A DNA stretch of 64,000 bases from Setoptus koraiensis. Its lineage: Eukaryota > Arthropoda. The notes beneath the pieces were generated by a model that had not been told where the DNA came from, searched no databases, and was given only the letters and a program-made list of their open reading frames with translations. The stretch spans positions 9,486,001 through 9,550,000 of the forward strand of contig CM106586.1 of NCBI GenBank assembly GCA_048013815.1, read 5' to 3'. Numbering within the stretch: the stretch's first letter is position 1; every line of letters starts with the position of its first letter. Made by a program: the position numbers and the translations under genes. This document shows, piece after piece, positions 46,576-59,012 of the stretch.

Positions 46576-48171
46576 CTATTTATTGATTAGAGAGGGTGCG
46601 TAAGAAAATCCTTGAAAGGCATCTTCAGGAAAGCTATTGGTAACACCAAGATCGTTATGTCTCCACACAGACGATGGTATCGGCTCTGTTATAAATTCTG
46701 GATCGATGTTTCTAACATCTAATTGGTCCGCCTAATTGATAAATTTCAATATTTTTTTTCCGGACGTAAATTAAAAAAGTAATTTTAGAATATGTGTCAA
46801 AAATGTGTATCTCTTGCTTGCTTTCCATTCAAGTGCAACAGGGTTCACGGGGATGTGTTACCTTGAATAAAAAGCGCGAAAAATAAGAGGATGACTTCAA
46901 GATGAACACTTACAACATTGGGATTGTAGGGGGGGCGTATATTTTTGGCCTCTAGATCCATCCAATTGATTGAGCGAAAGAATTCATGGCCCTTGACCTC
47001 GTCGGCTCCACCAATGAAACCGAGCCTGGTTTGTTTATTTTTTGATAGGAGCTAGAGGACGATAGAACAAGTTATGAAAGACTGTGATTAGATGGATGTA
47101 TATAACTGGCAACAGGTGTTTTTGAGCCCTATTAGCACCATGAGATAATCTGTTGCGATAAGTACACACGTAAACACAACCACACACATACTAACACACG
47201 CATAGAAAAACAATAAGACGAAAACAAGTTGTTGTTGATAATGTAAGAATGTTGATTAATTGTCACATCCCACATGTACTCAAGCCGCTAATACTACTTA
47301 CTCCTTCTAAAATGTGGCGAGACTCTTGTGATGTGTTACTTCTGAATCTTAATGGTTGATTGAGAATGTTATCATACATTTCGATGCGATCTTGACTAAA
47401 GAATGGCGGCAAACCAAATAGCATCTCATATAGTACAGCGCCTAGACACCACCAATCAACATTACGATCATAGGCTTCTTTTCTAATAACCTCTGGAGCC
47501 AAATATTCAGGTGTGCCGCAAAAAGTTGTTGTGGTGTCTAGATTGTGTAATCCCTCTTTGCTAAGACCAAAATCTGTTAGAACTAAATGTCCTGAACTAT
47601 CTAATAATATATTTTCTGGTTTTAAATCTCTGTAAACGATACCCTCAGAATGGAGATAACCTAACGCTGATGTAATTTCGGCAGCATAAAACCTGGCCCT
47701 GGCCTCCTCAAAGACTCTTTCTTGTTGTAAGTGATAAAACATTTCACCGCCATTGGCATAATCTAAAACAAAATATAACTTGTCTTTAGACTGAAATGAA
47801 TAGTGTAAACCAACTAGGAAGGGATGTTTTAAATTTTGTAATAGAACATTACGTTCTGACATAACATGGCGCTTTTCGTTGTGCTTCAAAATCATTTGCT
47901 TGGATAACACTTTGATGGCATAAATTTTAGTTTCTTTCTTATGTTTAGCTAAATACACCTTGCCAAATGAGCCCTTGCCAATAACTTTTAGGAATTCAAA
48001 ATCGTTTGGAACTACGTGCAATCTTTCACTTGAGCCTAAGTTGATGGTATAATTGTTGTTGTTATTAGTTTGGTGTCGACAATTAATTGGATTCGGTGGG
48101 GCCTGACCGTTGATGTCGGCGGGATTATTGTGACGAATTTTTTGTATGGCACCTCTTAGGGCTAGAATCAT
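46576..48171 (-). CDS. SGK1: Serum/glucocorticoid-regulated-type AGC protein kinase
   Basis: A Ser/Thr kinase acting downstream of PDK1 and mTORC2. Three exons, 48171-47302, 47051-46914 and 46731-46576, join through introns of 250 and 182 bp, giving 387 residues (human SGK1 is 431). The short N-terminus ([12 protein letters not shown]) resembles SGK1 and carries no PX domain. The kinase domain starts near 58: G-loop GKGSFGKV, Lys87 in AIK, catalytic Asp182 in RDLKPEN, Asp200 in DFG, and activation-loop Thr216 before [11 protein letters not shown]. The AGC tail has the turn-region EPIPSS and the hydrophobic motif FQGFSYA with phospho-site Ser379. All catalytic and regulatory sites are present. 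Exon 1 read alone would stop 11 residues past the donor and lose the tail. Other isoform first exons may lie upstream. Confidence 0.95.
46579..46584 (-). promoter_or_regulatory. AATAAA overlapping the SGK stop-codon context
   Basis: The last two codons, AAT and AAA, directly before TAG form AATAAA. If used, cleavage would leave a 3' UTR of only about 10-30 nt and avoid the opposed U2AF1 coding region. Confidence 0.4.
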
Positions 48172-50800
48172 GGTTGAGCTTTTAAGGTTGTACCTATATC
48201 TATCTAATTGTTTGTTTGTATTGGCGTCTTGTATGGTTGGTAGGTATATTTATAGTTGGCTTGTTTGTTTATAATATATATATATATAGTTTGTTTGTTT
48301 GTTTGTTGTTGTGATAGATTGAAGCGACAAACATTTGTCTAGACGAGCAAGTGACGGCGACCTAGCGAGCGCAATCCATTTTATACTGGCGCACAACAAA
48401 CGCCGTGTCATGCTCGCCCGGACACACCCGCTTCCATCCGTGTGAGTGTACCCCAGAGTGCCCTGCAAAAGTGCCCTACATTCAATACATGATACTGTTT
48501 CTGTATCGCACAGTCTGTATGAGTGTGTGTGGGTGCACTGCCCACAAGCCTAGCCGGGCCAGGACGGCCCGATGGGGCACTAAACCGGCATGAGCGACGC
48601 GCATGCCAGCTTGACTGTTGCGCAGAGCGCTTGTGTCAGTGTTGTAGCGCTCAAAAAAGTCGCTGCGTGCACTGTAGTTGCCTGTTGACATATAGAGGCG
48701 CCACGCGACAACGTGCATGCCTGTGTAAAGCTGAACGTTTTGACTCAAAAGTTTTGAGTCAAAAATTTTGAGACTGTTGTGTGTGCCGTTCGCACATTGC
48801 TGCCACAATCAGATTGCCACAATCATATTGCCACAATCAAATTGCGCTCCCCGCGGAAGATTTTACAACTACCGGCAACACTTGCACTTAACCGCGTGGA
48901 GCACATGTTGCACTTGTTGCGGCACGACAAGTGCAACAAGTGCATACACAGGCAAGGTATGCCCACTCGCCACCGCGGGCGACTGGCCACTTGCACCCTT
49001 CTGATACTTATCCCTCACATTCTCTAGCATATTATTAGCTAATATTTATTTATTATATAATATATGTGTATATATATAATATAATAGCGAGCGAGTAAAT
49101 TGATATACAGATCTTACATGTTGGAGAGTGTGTATTATGTGAATTATCATCGGCAGCGATGGAACTGACAGATCTGGCGATTTGTGGCTTGTAAGATATT
49201 GCGTGCGATTGCGAGACAGAGGCAGACAGAGCAGCAAGTGTGAATCGAGTCGATCGTTGATTAACACAAAATATGGCAGTGTGTTGCCATATTGACACCG
49301 TATGTTATAATTAGCAAATTGTATCATGCTTTGATACCAGCAAATTGCTGGCTCGGTCATGATCTTGGCGGCTCGACAGCAGCGACAGAGGATAAATGTA
49401 AACCTGATTGGAGGCAGCGGCCTGCGCGCAATGGCGGAGATTATTGGTTACAAGTTATATAATATATTAATATAAAGTGATATTTTCTGTCTCCTGCCGT
49501 GGAGTCTCTCCAGAGGAGAGTATTGAGCGTTCGCCTACGAGCTTGCATCGATCTGTTCCGTCTATCCGGCTGCACCGGGCGCCGCGGCAGCAGTTTATCT
49601 GTTGATGATGATGTTGTTTTTGTTGCAACTTTCAGCTAAAACGTTTATTTATACAAATATGTAATGAGACGAAAATGAACAAAAACAAAACTGCAACACA
49701 TACAACATGAGCAACGAGCGACTACCTAATAGGCTCGCCAGCAGTTGTTGTAGTGGTGGCGGTAGTGGCAGCGGTAGTAGTTATTTAGTTGTCGCCGGAA
49801 TCACATTCACAAATCTCGCAAGGATCCCTGCCAGTCGCAAATCTTGCTAGGGCACACTTACACGCACACTGTGTGTCATACTGGCAAGTCAGCGCCGCTG
49901 CCTTTATATCGCCTTTAGTGATACACTGATATAAAGGCCACAAGCAATAATAATAATTCATAACTATCCTCTACTGTGTGTGTGTGTGTGTGTCTTGCTT
50001 CTTGAGAGAGATTGTTGCGTAACTCGCACACACCGCTACACGGCCGCTCGCAATCTGCCTGAATCTATCAATCTGTGCATAATCAGATCTAGGCGATTTG
50101 AACCGATTCGACTGCGCGATAAACGTTGTTGCCGATAACGTACAGACGACGACGACGACGACGCCGAGCTGTTCGCAATGGTGCCAAAGTCAATTCGCCA
50201 AAGTTGCAATAGTTGCAAACTATTGCCACTATTGCGAATTGAATGCGATCGGCCAGACAATTGCGCGAATGGGTTGGCGGCGATTGCGAGATGCCGCCAT
50301 GACACAACACGCAGACCTCACATGTCTCATTTGATCAATTTGACTAACAAGTAAGCCAATCGATTTGTGTGTCGTGGTATCAACTCTTGCTCGCTCGCTC
50401 GCTCGCATATTCTTCTCGCATATTCGTCCGATAAGCCGTCGCCACGGTGAGCTTATCTGACCAAATAATCCCATTGCTAATCGTGTGAGCAAGCCGTTGT
50501 GAAGCCATCATGTGCGATGATCAGACATCGTCGATGTCAGTCGGATGGTTCGCAATTCAAGGCAACCGTGCCATTGTTATTGTTATTGTTGTCGATTGTC
50601 GATTGTTGTTGTTGTTGTTGCGTAACAAATCGATTTTATCATACAATCGATGATATAACAGCCCACTGGCGGTGCTGCTGCTGATGAAGCCGTGCCAGGC
50701 TGATAATGAGTATCACTACTAGTGACTGCTTGTGAGTATTCACGAGCGTCATGCCCATCAACTGTGATTTGTTGTTGTTTGCATACGCCACCGATCGAGT
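48172..50800. other. Non-coding region upstream of the SGK gene
   Basis: It contains the SGK promoter and 5' UTR (AT-rich, TTTG and TA runs at 48270-48310), a GT run at about 49975-49993 and mixed unique sequence. No further protein family is recognised. Confidence 0.55.
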
Positions 50801-50844
50801 AGATATAGCACTGCTATAATATAGCAGTGAGGTGAGCCCATTCA

Positions 50845-51030
50845 CAGCATGAATATCGTGCAAATATCGTATGAATATCGCGCGTATTACGTGTGGATAT
50901 CGCGCGTATTACGTGTGTATACCGCGTGAATATCGTGTGGTTGTCGCGCTGATTGCGTGTGAATACCGCGTGAATATCGTGTGGATATCGCGCGTATTAC
51001 GTGTGGATATCGTGCGAATATCGTGCGAGC
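50845..51030. repeat. GAATATCGTGTGGATATCGC array
   Basis: About nine degenerate units of 20-22 bp with the core GTGTGGATATCGCGCGTATT and the variant GCGTGAATATCGTG. Confidence 0.9.
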
Positions 51031-51111
51031 ATCGGGCTTCGACAAGCCTGTGAATGACACAGTCTGCGAATAACAGTGGCTCGCTACGTGTGCTGGTTAT
51101 TCATGGGTTCA

Positions 51112-51164
51112 CCGGTGAATAACGCGACACCGGTGAATAACGCGACACCGGTGAATGACGCGAC
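51112..51164. repeat. 18-bp array CCGGTGAATAACGCGACA
   Basis: Two perfect copies and one with a single change. Confidence 0.95.
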
Positions 51165-51679
51165 GACAAGGACAGAGGACGTGACCGGCCGCAATGGGCG
51201 CCCGTCAGCAGCCTGTTGCGGCCGGGTCACGTCGTCCGAGCGTCTAGCCAAACCGGCCCATCGCTGTCTGTCGGCGCTGTTGGCCGTGGGCGACGGCGAC
51301 ACAGCGGCCAGAAAAAAGCCGGCTCAATGTCACTCTCGTTGCGCGTCTCGCGACTCGAAGCCTCAGTCGGCCAAGTCGCCATATAGCTACATACCTGCCT
51401 AGTGCTGCTTGTGAGCCGTGTTATGTAATCTCTTTGCCAGTTGCCAGTTGCCAGTTGTCATTGGCCGTTTGTCATTAGCGTGTGTGTCGGCACAAGGAGA
51501 AACGACGAGCTCATATCAATCACGACAACGTGATTGCATCACATTAATGATGATATTTTTGCGGCTCGGATGTCGCTACGTGTGTGTGCGTCTAGGCAAA
51601 TTTGAGCTGTCGGCCGGCTGACAAGTTTTTTAGCTGTCAGTTTCAGTGGAAAGACTGTTGTCACTGTCTACTCTACTGT

Positions 51680-51740
51680 CAGTGCGGTGTTAGTGCGGTG
51701 TCAGTGTGGCGTCGGTGTAGCGTCGGTGTAGTGTCAGTAT
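51680..51740. repeat. GTCAGTGTGGC / GTCGGTGTAGC array
   Basis: About six units of 10-11 bp. Confidence 0.85.
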
Positions 51741-52588
51741 GGCGAGGCAACTGTCGCGCTGCTCACGTCGCTTTTGGCGCCATTTCAACGCGACATCCGA
51801 CGAGCCGCTTGCGGCCGCCGTCGGCGGCACGGGAAGCGCGAACCGGAGCCGGCAGCCGAACTGTCGCCCATTAACTGTTATGCGAACAATGCGCAGTTGT
51901 TTTTGTGACGCAACAACCTCTGACCTTGTGCGCGCCCGAACTGCGGCTCGGCGCCGCGCTTGCCGTTGGCGCTGCCGCGTCTGGCGAGCGATTCTCTGAG
52001 CGATTTGGCGAGCGATTTGGCGAGCGATCGGAAACGAGTGCAGAGCGAGTTCGTTTGACGCGCAACTCTGACAGATACGATCGCGTAGCGCACCCAACAG
52101 GTGAGCGCCGAACAGGTGAGCAGCGATTGTGATACTATTATGGTATCGGCAGTGCGCGCGTCGACTCGCGGAGCCGATACCACTCGTATACATACAATAA
52201 GACTCTATTGGCAGTGCCACCGACGGCACAATTGGCGCTGCCAGCGACACTATTGACAGTGCCCTGACGGCACTATTGACAACACTATCGACGGCACCAC
52301 TGACGAGGCTGTTGCAGCAAAACGGAGACTCTCCGTCGGAGCAAATCCGTGCCAGCGACGCCGGCGAAAGCAGCCATCGTGTGCACAAATGGAAATATCC
52401 GATCCGATCCAATCCGCAGCCACCAGTTGATCTCGCTTGTCATTGTCTAACAACAGCAACAGCGACAACAGCGACAACGACAGCAGCAGAGTCAGATGAT
52501 GCATGTCAGACGTTGTTGTCGCTGTTGTGCGACAGTTTAGTCTGTCGCTGCTGTCGATACAAAGTTGGTGCAACAATCGTCGTATCGG

Positions 52589-52641
52589 CGTGCAACAACA
52601 ACTGCAACAACAACTGCAACAACAACTGCAACAACTGCTGC
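52589..52641. repeat. 12-bp array CAACAACAACTG
   Basis: Four copies of a CAACAACAACTG-type unit. Confidence 0.85.
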
Positions 52642-52787
52642 GACAGCCGCACAGGTGACAGGCACCCCGAGTGGCGCAATGCCGACTAATGCGACTGGCA
52701 GCAGCCAACAAACACACAGACACACTAATGCACAAACAAACAAACAAATGCAAATACCTTGACATTGCGCTACATTCGGCTGCCTCT

Positions 52788-52855
52788 CGTCGTCGGTGTG
52801 TGTGTCGGTGTGTGTCGTCGGTGTGTGTCGTCGGTGTGTGTCGTCGGTGTGTGTC
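52788..52855. repeat. 15-bp array GTCGTCGGTGTGTGT
   Basis: Four to five copies, the central ones perfect. Confidence 0.9.
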
Positions 52856-53042
52856 AGTGTTTGTTTGTCTCTTTCAGCTCGCTCGGCTCGCTCAACTCTT
52901 TGGGCTCCGCGGGCGTCAGTGTGCTCTGCATCATGTGAACCTGTGATGACTTTTGCCGTGCGCTCTCGCCACTCGCTGCAACCTGTTGCTTGCCGTCGCT
53001 CGCATTTCGATCGCTGTCAGCCGTCAGATGTGTCAGGAGTAT

Positions 53043-53113
53043 CAGCTGTGTCGCTTGTGTTACTTGTGTCAGTTGTGTCAGTTGTGTCAGTTGTGTCAAT
53101 TCTGTCAATTGCA
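53043..53113. repeat. 9-bp array GTCAGTTGT
   Basis: About seven copies with C/A variation at the ends. Confidence 0.9.
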
Positions 53114-53736
53114 AGTGTGTGCGTCGCTCATTCCGCATCGCTCTTGGTCACCTGATTTACCTGTTACCTTTGCACGATTATGCAGTGCAGTGCGCACTAC
53201 ATTACATAATCGCTCCAATGGCATGCGTAGCGCCGTATGTGGTGCCATATTGTGCCACTAATGGCGGCCGCCGTCGATACAATTGGCTCACTGGCAACAC
53301 AGTTAAGCCGATGGCTTGTGGCAATCGCGTTTACCTGAAGCCACACACTTGCCATCGGTGCGTTCGCTTGCCATCAATGCTGCTGCCAGCAAATCTGTTT
53401 TTATAGCCACCTACCTGTAAACTGTACTAGTATGCTAAAGCTGGCATGCTAATCGGCGTACCTGTTGCATCTGCACCATCTGCAATACGATTTGTCGGCG
53501 TGTGTGAGCTCGCACCGGCCGACCAAAGGCCTTGCGCAATCCCAATTCCAAAAGTTCCAATAATCGATTGTGTTCGGTGGCAGCGAACCACGCTGACGCG
53601 CCCCGTGCCTGGCCGCGCTCACCTGTCCACTCGGCCGCAGGCTGCTTGATTGCGCAATATCTGGCCGATGGCGCAATATCTGATCATTATCATCCGGTGC
53701 CCAATCACAAATTGCCATCGATGGATTGCCGCGGTT

Positions 53737-53793
53737 AGATCGCCGCAGATCGCCAGAGATCGCCGGAGATCGCCGGAGATCGCCGGAGATCGG
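53737..53793. repeat. 10-bp array AGATCGCCGG
   Basis: Five consecutive decamers, three of them perfect. Confidence 0.95.
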
Positions 53794-54299
53794 AGCAGTG
53801 ACAGGCGCGAGCAGTGTTGTTGGCTCGTCTGGGCAACTGGCTCGACCTTTGTCTCAACCTCTGGCGGTGCTTGGCCCGCCAAGCTAGCGTCACCAGTGCC
53901 ATTGCCAGCTATCGTTATTGGCGTCGTTACTGCTTGTATCTGTAGAACAATTTGCAGAATAGAATTCCCTTGAATATATCGAGTGCTGCTCATTAAATTC
54001 ATGGGTAGCCTAGCTGGATAATAACTATAATGAATATTTACATTCATTATATTTATACGTGAACACACACAAAAACACGAAATGAATTAAGGAGATGCAA
54101 AGCAGATACAGCCTGTATCATACAGCCGTGGATATATGCGCATAACGCCTACATTCCCTGGCTACAGTCTCTAGACTACAGGCTGTGGTGCAGTGGCCAA
54201 GTGATTACGACTTGCGTCACTCGTCGATACTATCGAGTCTCGTTAGGCTTCGCCCGTCAATGAGCTGCTCGCGTCGCTCTCGTTCGAATGTGGGCGATA

Positions 54300-54455
54300 T
54301 CCTTGTCGGATATTCCTCTTCGGATATTGTCGGTCGGACATTCGCGGTCGGACATTCGCGGTCGGATATTTGCGGTCGGACATTCGCGGTCGGATATTCG
54401 CGGTCTGATGTTGTCGATCGGAGGTTGTCGGCCGGATATTCGCGGTCGGTCGGAG
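54300..54455. repeat. 15-bp array GGTCGGATATTCGC
   Basis: About ten degenerate units of 14-16 bp. The period is mostly a multiple of three, which keeps a plus-strand open frame without a domain. Confidence 0.9.
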
Positions 54456-54744
54456 GTTGTGGGGCCGTGTCGACAAAAGTGTGACTTGGTCAGAGCGAGA
54501 TGGCCTCTAATCGGCTTCGAGATGGCCGGCAGTGTGCCAAGTGTGGCACCAACGCCAATACTGTGTGTAACGATAATACTACGCTAATGCCAAGCCACAA
54601 CCACAACAATAATGGCAGTAATTGCTGCAATTTGTCGGCTGCTTCCACTGCGACTGCCCTTGACCTCTAGCCGCACTTCCTCGTTGCTGTTTGTTTATCT
54701 AAGCACGTTTTTTTACAACTGCGCCCGCCATCATTACGCAACTG

Positions 54745-54792
54745 CTTACATAATGGCTCACATAATGGCTTACATAATGGCTTACATAATGG
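54745..54792. repeat. 12-bp array CTTACATAATGG
   Basis: Four copies, three perfect and one CTCACATAATGG. Each contains TTACATAA or a one-base variant. Confidence 0.95.
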
Positions 54793-55064
54793 CGCCACAG
54801 CACAACGCTGTCACTAATGACTAACTAACATTGTGAGTATGCCGCAAAATAGAGAGTGATGCTGTCGGCATCCAATCAACCGGCTGGCCGGCACCGACAA
54901 GCCAACTTTGCGCCGCAAAGTCGCAAATGGATGCACGCGGTTGCACAAGGTGAGCGGCAGCAGCCCTCACCTGTGTGTCTGTTATGTAACAGCTCACGTA
55001 ATGGGAGTGTGTAACAGCTCGTGTAATAGCTCATTGCATCATCATTGTGTGATTTGTTGTGGCC

Positions 55065-55160
55065 GACAATTGAAAGCTGACAATTGAGAGCTGACAATCG
55101 AGAGCTGACAATTGAAGGCTGACAATTGCAAGCTGACAATTACAAGCTGACAATTGTGAG
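55065..55160. repeat. 14-bp array GACAATTGAAAGCT
   Basis: Seven consecutive 14-mers with one to three differences each. Confidence 0.95.
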
Positions 55161-55373
55161 ATGGAGAGAAACGTTACGTTGCGCCAGCATCAACGAGGGC
55201 CGGCCTCTATGACAACAAAGGCTGATTGTTGTTGTTGTCATTGAGCTCAAGTGACGGATCAATTGCTCGCCAAATGGGCCAATGCAATTGCACGCCGTGC
55301 GATATGGCAACATTGCAACAACTAATGACAAGATAAGTGTCGTTACAACTAGTGTTACAGTTTGATCACGTGC

Positions 55374-55471
55374 AACAGCAGCAACAACAGCAGCAACAAC
55401 AACAACAGCAACAACAACAACAACGACAACGACAACAACGACAACGACAACGACAACAACAACAACAGCAG
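55374..55471. repeat. CAA/CAG/CGA triplet tract
   Basis: About 98 bp. It reads as poly-Gln on the plus strand with no flanking domain. Confidence 0.85.
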
Positions 55472-55827
55472 CACATGTGCATGAGCATTATTTGGCATGA
55501 CCACACAATCAAAACACATCTCGCCAGCATTATAGTGGCAGCATCGCAAACACATATGCGTTTTGTGCGATATGTGACACTGTCGGCAAGCTCATGGCGC
55601 CCATTGTGCTCGACTAATACTGCAACACTGATAACAATGCAACACTAATAATACAACGCTAATAACACAACACTAATAACACTAATGACACCACCCATAC
55701 ATATAAACAATACTAATTATGCTAGTGATGGCAGTAATGCAATGTTGCCAATTAATAGTCACATAACATGAGCGATTGACTATGTTATGTGACTGGGTAT
55801 GTGAGCGAGTTGCAACAGTCACCATTG

Positions 55828-55936
55828 AGCAGTCACTGTCGCTGTTGGATAGTCGCTGTTGAATAGTCGCTGTTGAATAGTCATCATCCAACAGTCGCTA
55901 TTGAACAGTCGCTATCCAACAGTCGCTATTCATCAG
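55828..55936. repeat. 15-bp array AGTCGCTGTTGAATA
   Basis: About seven degenerate units. A related array using GAATGGTCGCTATT lies at 57143-57201. Confidence 0.85.
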
Positions 55937-56210
55937 TGAGCGAGCGAGTGTCTTGACAAATGGAAACTGGCAGCTACCACACACACACAATAGAAACAAG
56001 CGCGACAAGTGTTTATCTAGCTAGTGGAAATTAACAGACACAACAAACTTTTGTGTCACAACGTTGTCACAACTGGCTGACTTGGCCTGACAATCGGCGC
56101 GACAAGATGCAGCTCACATCATCAGCTGACTACATGATCGATGACTGATCACTTTTGAATGGGAACTTGACAAATCGCAAATCACAAATCACGAATCGTC
56201 GCCGACTCTG

Positions 56211-56286
56211 TTCAACAGGCTCCGTTCAACAGGCTCCGTTCAACAGGCTCCGTTCAACAGACTCTGTTCAACAGACTCTGTTGACT
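56211..56286. repeat. 14-bp array TTCAACAGGCTCCG
   Basis: About five units, shifting from GGCTCCG to GACTCTG along the array. Confidence 0.9.
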
Positions 56287-57724
56287 GTCGCTCGCTCGCT
56301 CAACATTGTGCCCGACAAGACGGGCCGAATTCACCATTATTATCACTCTCTCTATCCGCTGCATTCAATACTTACTTACTTTACTTCAATGCTTACTTCA
56401 ATATTGGCAAGCTTGTGCGCTTTTGTCGACACGCCGATGGCTCGCTGCCGCCACCCGAGACGAGTGTTGACAAAATTTGTTTGCAAAGCTCGCTCGCTCG
56501 CTCGCCGGCGACGCCATTCCGATGGCCAGCGACGCGTCAACGGAATACGTCGAACGTATGGCACGAATAATTTGTGACAAATTCATAACTAACTTTTGTC
56601 TGACAACTACAAAGATTCGTATTGCGGGCACCCTCGTTAGCGCCCTTTATCATATCCCATTTTGCGTCTATTGTGCATCGTTGGCTCGCCAACCAAGAAG
56701 CCGATAGCGCTATGCAGCCACGTCGGTGCAACATGTCGCATATACCGCCGACTCGCATACATTTCGCGCTTGCATCATGCAAACCACCGTGCACCATACA
56801 CCACCGTGCACCTCCATATGTCACCGTGCACCATAAACGGTGATATATTGAGATGCACGCAGATGCGACAACCTGATAATCAGGCCCTGATTGGCCAATC
56901 GCCCGTGATAATCAGGCGACGGGCAACAGGCGACGGGCGACGGCCCAATGACAACAACCTGGCCCGGCAACCGCTACATTGATAAATGACAGGCGACAGA
57001 TACAAACGTATATGTAATGTTACATAATGTTGCATGTTTATCATCACGATATCTCATTACGACGAAAGGGTCACACAATGGAGACATTGTCGCATTGTTG
57101 CATCATGCAAGCCATATTGTCACACTGTCAATAGTCAGAATAGTCAGCATTGAATTGAGTCGCTATTGAATGGTCGCTATTGAATGGTCGCCATTGAATG
57201 GCGGCAACTTGCAAATTTTATCCGCCAGCCACATCAGCATGTAAGGCTGGGTATTGCATGCACCCATTCGATACCCACTAATTCAACACTAATATCCTTA
57301 TTGCGTCTAGCCAATAATTTATTTTTATGATAAATAATGGTGGCGACAGTTGCTGAGGTGGCACCAATATCGGCTGTTGCGCAATCGCTGCTGCTGCCGC
57401 CGCCGCCGCCTCAACAACAGATTGATCGTCTGCTGTTGATTGCACGCCTAAAGGCGCCTAGACGTGCAAATGCTGTTGCTGACAAGCGCTTTGGCAAGCT
57501 ACGTTCGTGGAGACTGTGTCGCTCTACAGACTGCATATTGACTAATAATAATAACTATATTATGTTATATAAAAGTAGTAGTTGTCTGTGTGAGCGCGAT
57601 GAGAGCCAGACTGCGCTGCAAACGCGACCATGATCGCACAGTCTGCCGGCTAATTATTAATAATTAGCGCCGATCATTCGAGGTCAATGTACAACAAGTA
57701 CAAACACGGCGCGCACCATGATAC

Positions 57725-57796
57725 TTGTTGTTGTTGTCGTTGTGTCGGTTGTTGTTGTTGTCGTTGTGTCGGTTGTTGTTGTTGTCGTTGTGTCGG
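57725..57796. repeat. 24-bp array, three perfect copies
   Basis: Three identical units made of a TTG run ending GTCGTTGTGTCGG. Confidence 0.95.
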
Positions 57797-58062
57797 TTGT
57801 TGGCGCCACACCAACAACCATCATCGTCAGCCCGGCGCTTTCGTTGGCCAGGCCTGCACCGTTGTCGCTGTGCCGCCGGACAGGTTGTCGACCAACAACA
57901 AGCCAGCAACGAGCCGGCGTTGGTTGCACCACAGACGGTTGCATCACAGTTGGTTGCATCACAGCATTGGCGCGTCTACGAGCAACGGCGCAAGTCAAGT
58001 TCAGCCGTGCTGTTGTTGCCGTCGTGGTCGTCGTCGTTGCTGTCGCTGTCGTTGCTGTTGTT

Positions 58063-58140
58063 GTCGTTGTTGCTGTCGGTGTTGTTGTTGCTGTCGGTGT
58101 TGTTGTTGCTGTCGGTGTTGTTGTTGCTGTCGGTGTTGCT
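58063..58140. repeat. 18-bp array GTTGTTGTTGCTGTCGGT
   Basis: Three perfect units and flanking partial ones. Confidence 0.95.
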
Positions 58141-58990
58141 GCTGCCACGACAGTGACGTAGAAGATTAAATTCTCTGTATGGGTTGGCGTGTGCGTTTCG
58201 CGGATTAATTATTCACAGAGTCATGGCAAAAAACCAGCCCGAACGCCGGCGCGGCAACCTGTTGGCCAGGCCACAGCACTCGCCAGCAGCAACAGCAACA
58301 AGTGGAAGTCGGGCTACCTGTTTGCCGCTAACAGAGCGAGCATCCTTTGATACTGGTCGCAATTTGCGAGTCGCAAACGCTTGTCAGATGGACATGATAC
58401 TATCATGATGCAAACTGACTTTGCGCCAACAATTTTGTAAAACTCGAGCAAAACAAATCGCACTGCACCATTGCCCATTATACATAGGCACTATGCATAG
58501 GTATGCTAGTGTGTAGTTGTGTGTTGTAGTAAGTTGCATCATAGTTATATCATACCATGATAATATCATAGTAGTGAGTTGCATAAAACAAAGTGTGCAT
58601 CTATCACTTGCGACCATATCAATGGTGAAAGCGCCAAAGTCACTTTATGAATGGTGGCGCAGCGTGAACTGCATTAATAATAACTAGCTCATAAGCTTGA
58701 CACAAGTGGTTAGCTGCGAGACTCTCTTTGCGCTCTTTGCGCTCTTTGCGCAGTGCGAGTGCGGTGCCAATGGCAGCAGTTGCAAATAGTTGTTTGATAA
58801 TACACCATGATAATATTATGTAATATTATATAATATAATGCTTGGCACTGCTACATGCCAGATAAATGCTGCACAAGCCAATGCATAAACCAACTAATAC
58901 TAATAAACTGTATAGTACATGCACGAGGCGGTGCTTAAAGAGTTTATCGAACCACCACCGCCACCGACAATGAAGCTTGCCGAGCGTCAA

Positions 58991-59012
58991 CAACACACAC
59001 ACACACACACAC
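58991..59012. repeat. CA dinucleotide run
   Basis: About eleven CA units. Confidence 0.9.

Larger units (their letters stand above)
50801..56150. other. Non-coding minisatellite-dense region
   Basis: The densest tandem-array stretch in the window: more than a dozen unrelated arrays of 9-22 bp units, plus CAA/CAG tracts. CAGGTGAG or its complement occurs at 52098, 52113, 53618 and 54966. No exon is supported. Confidence 0.6.
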
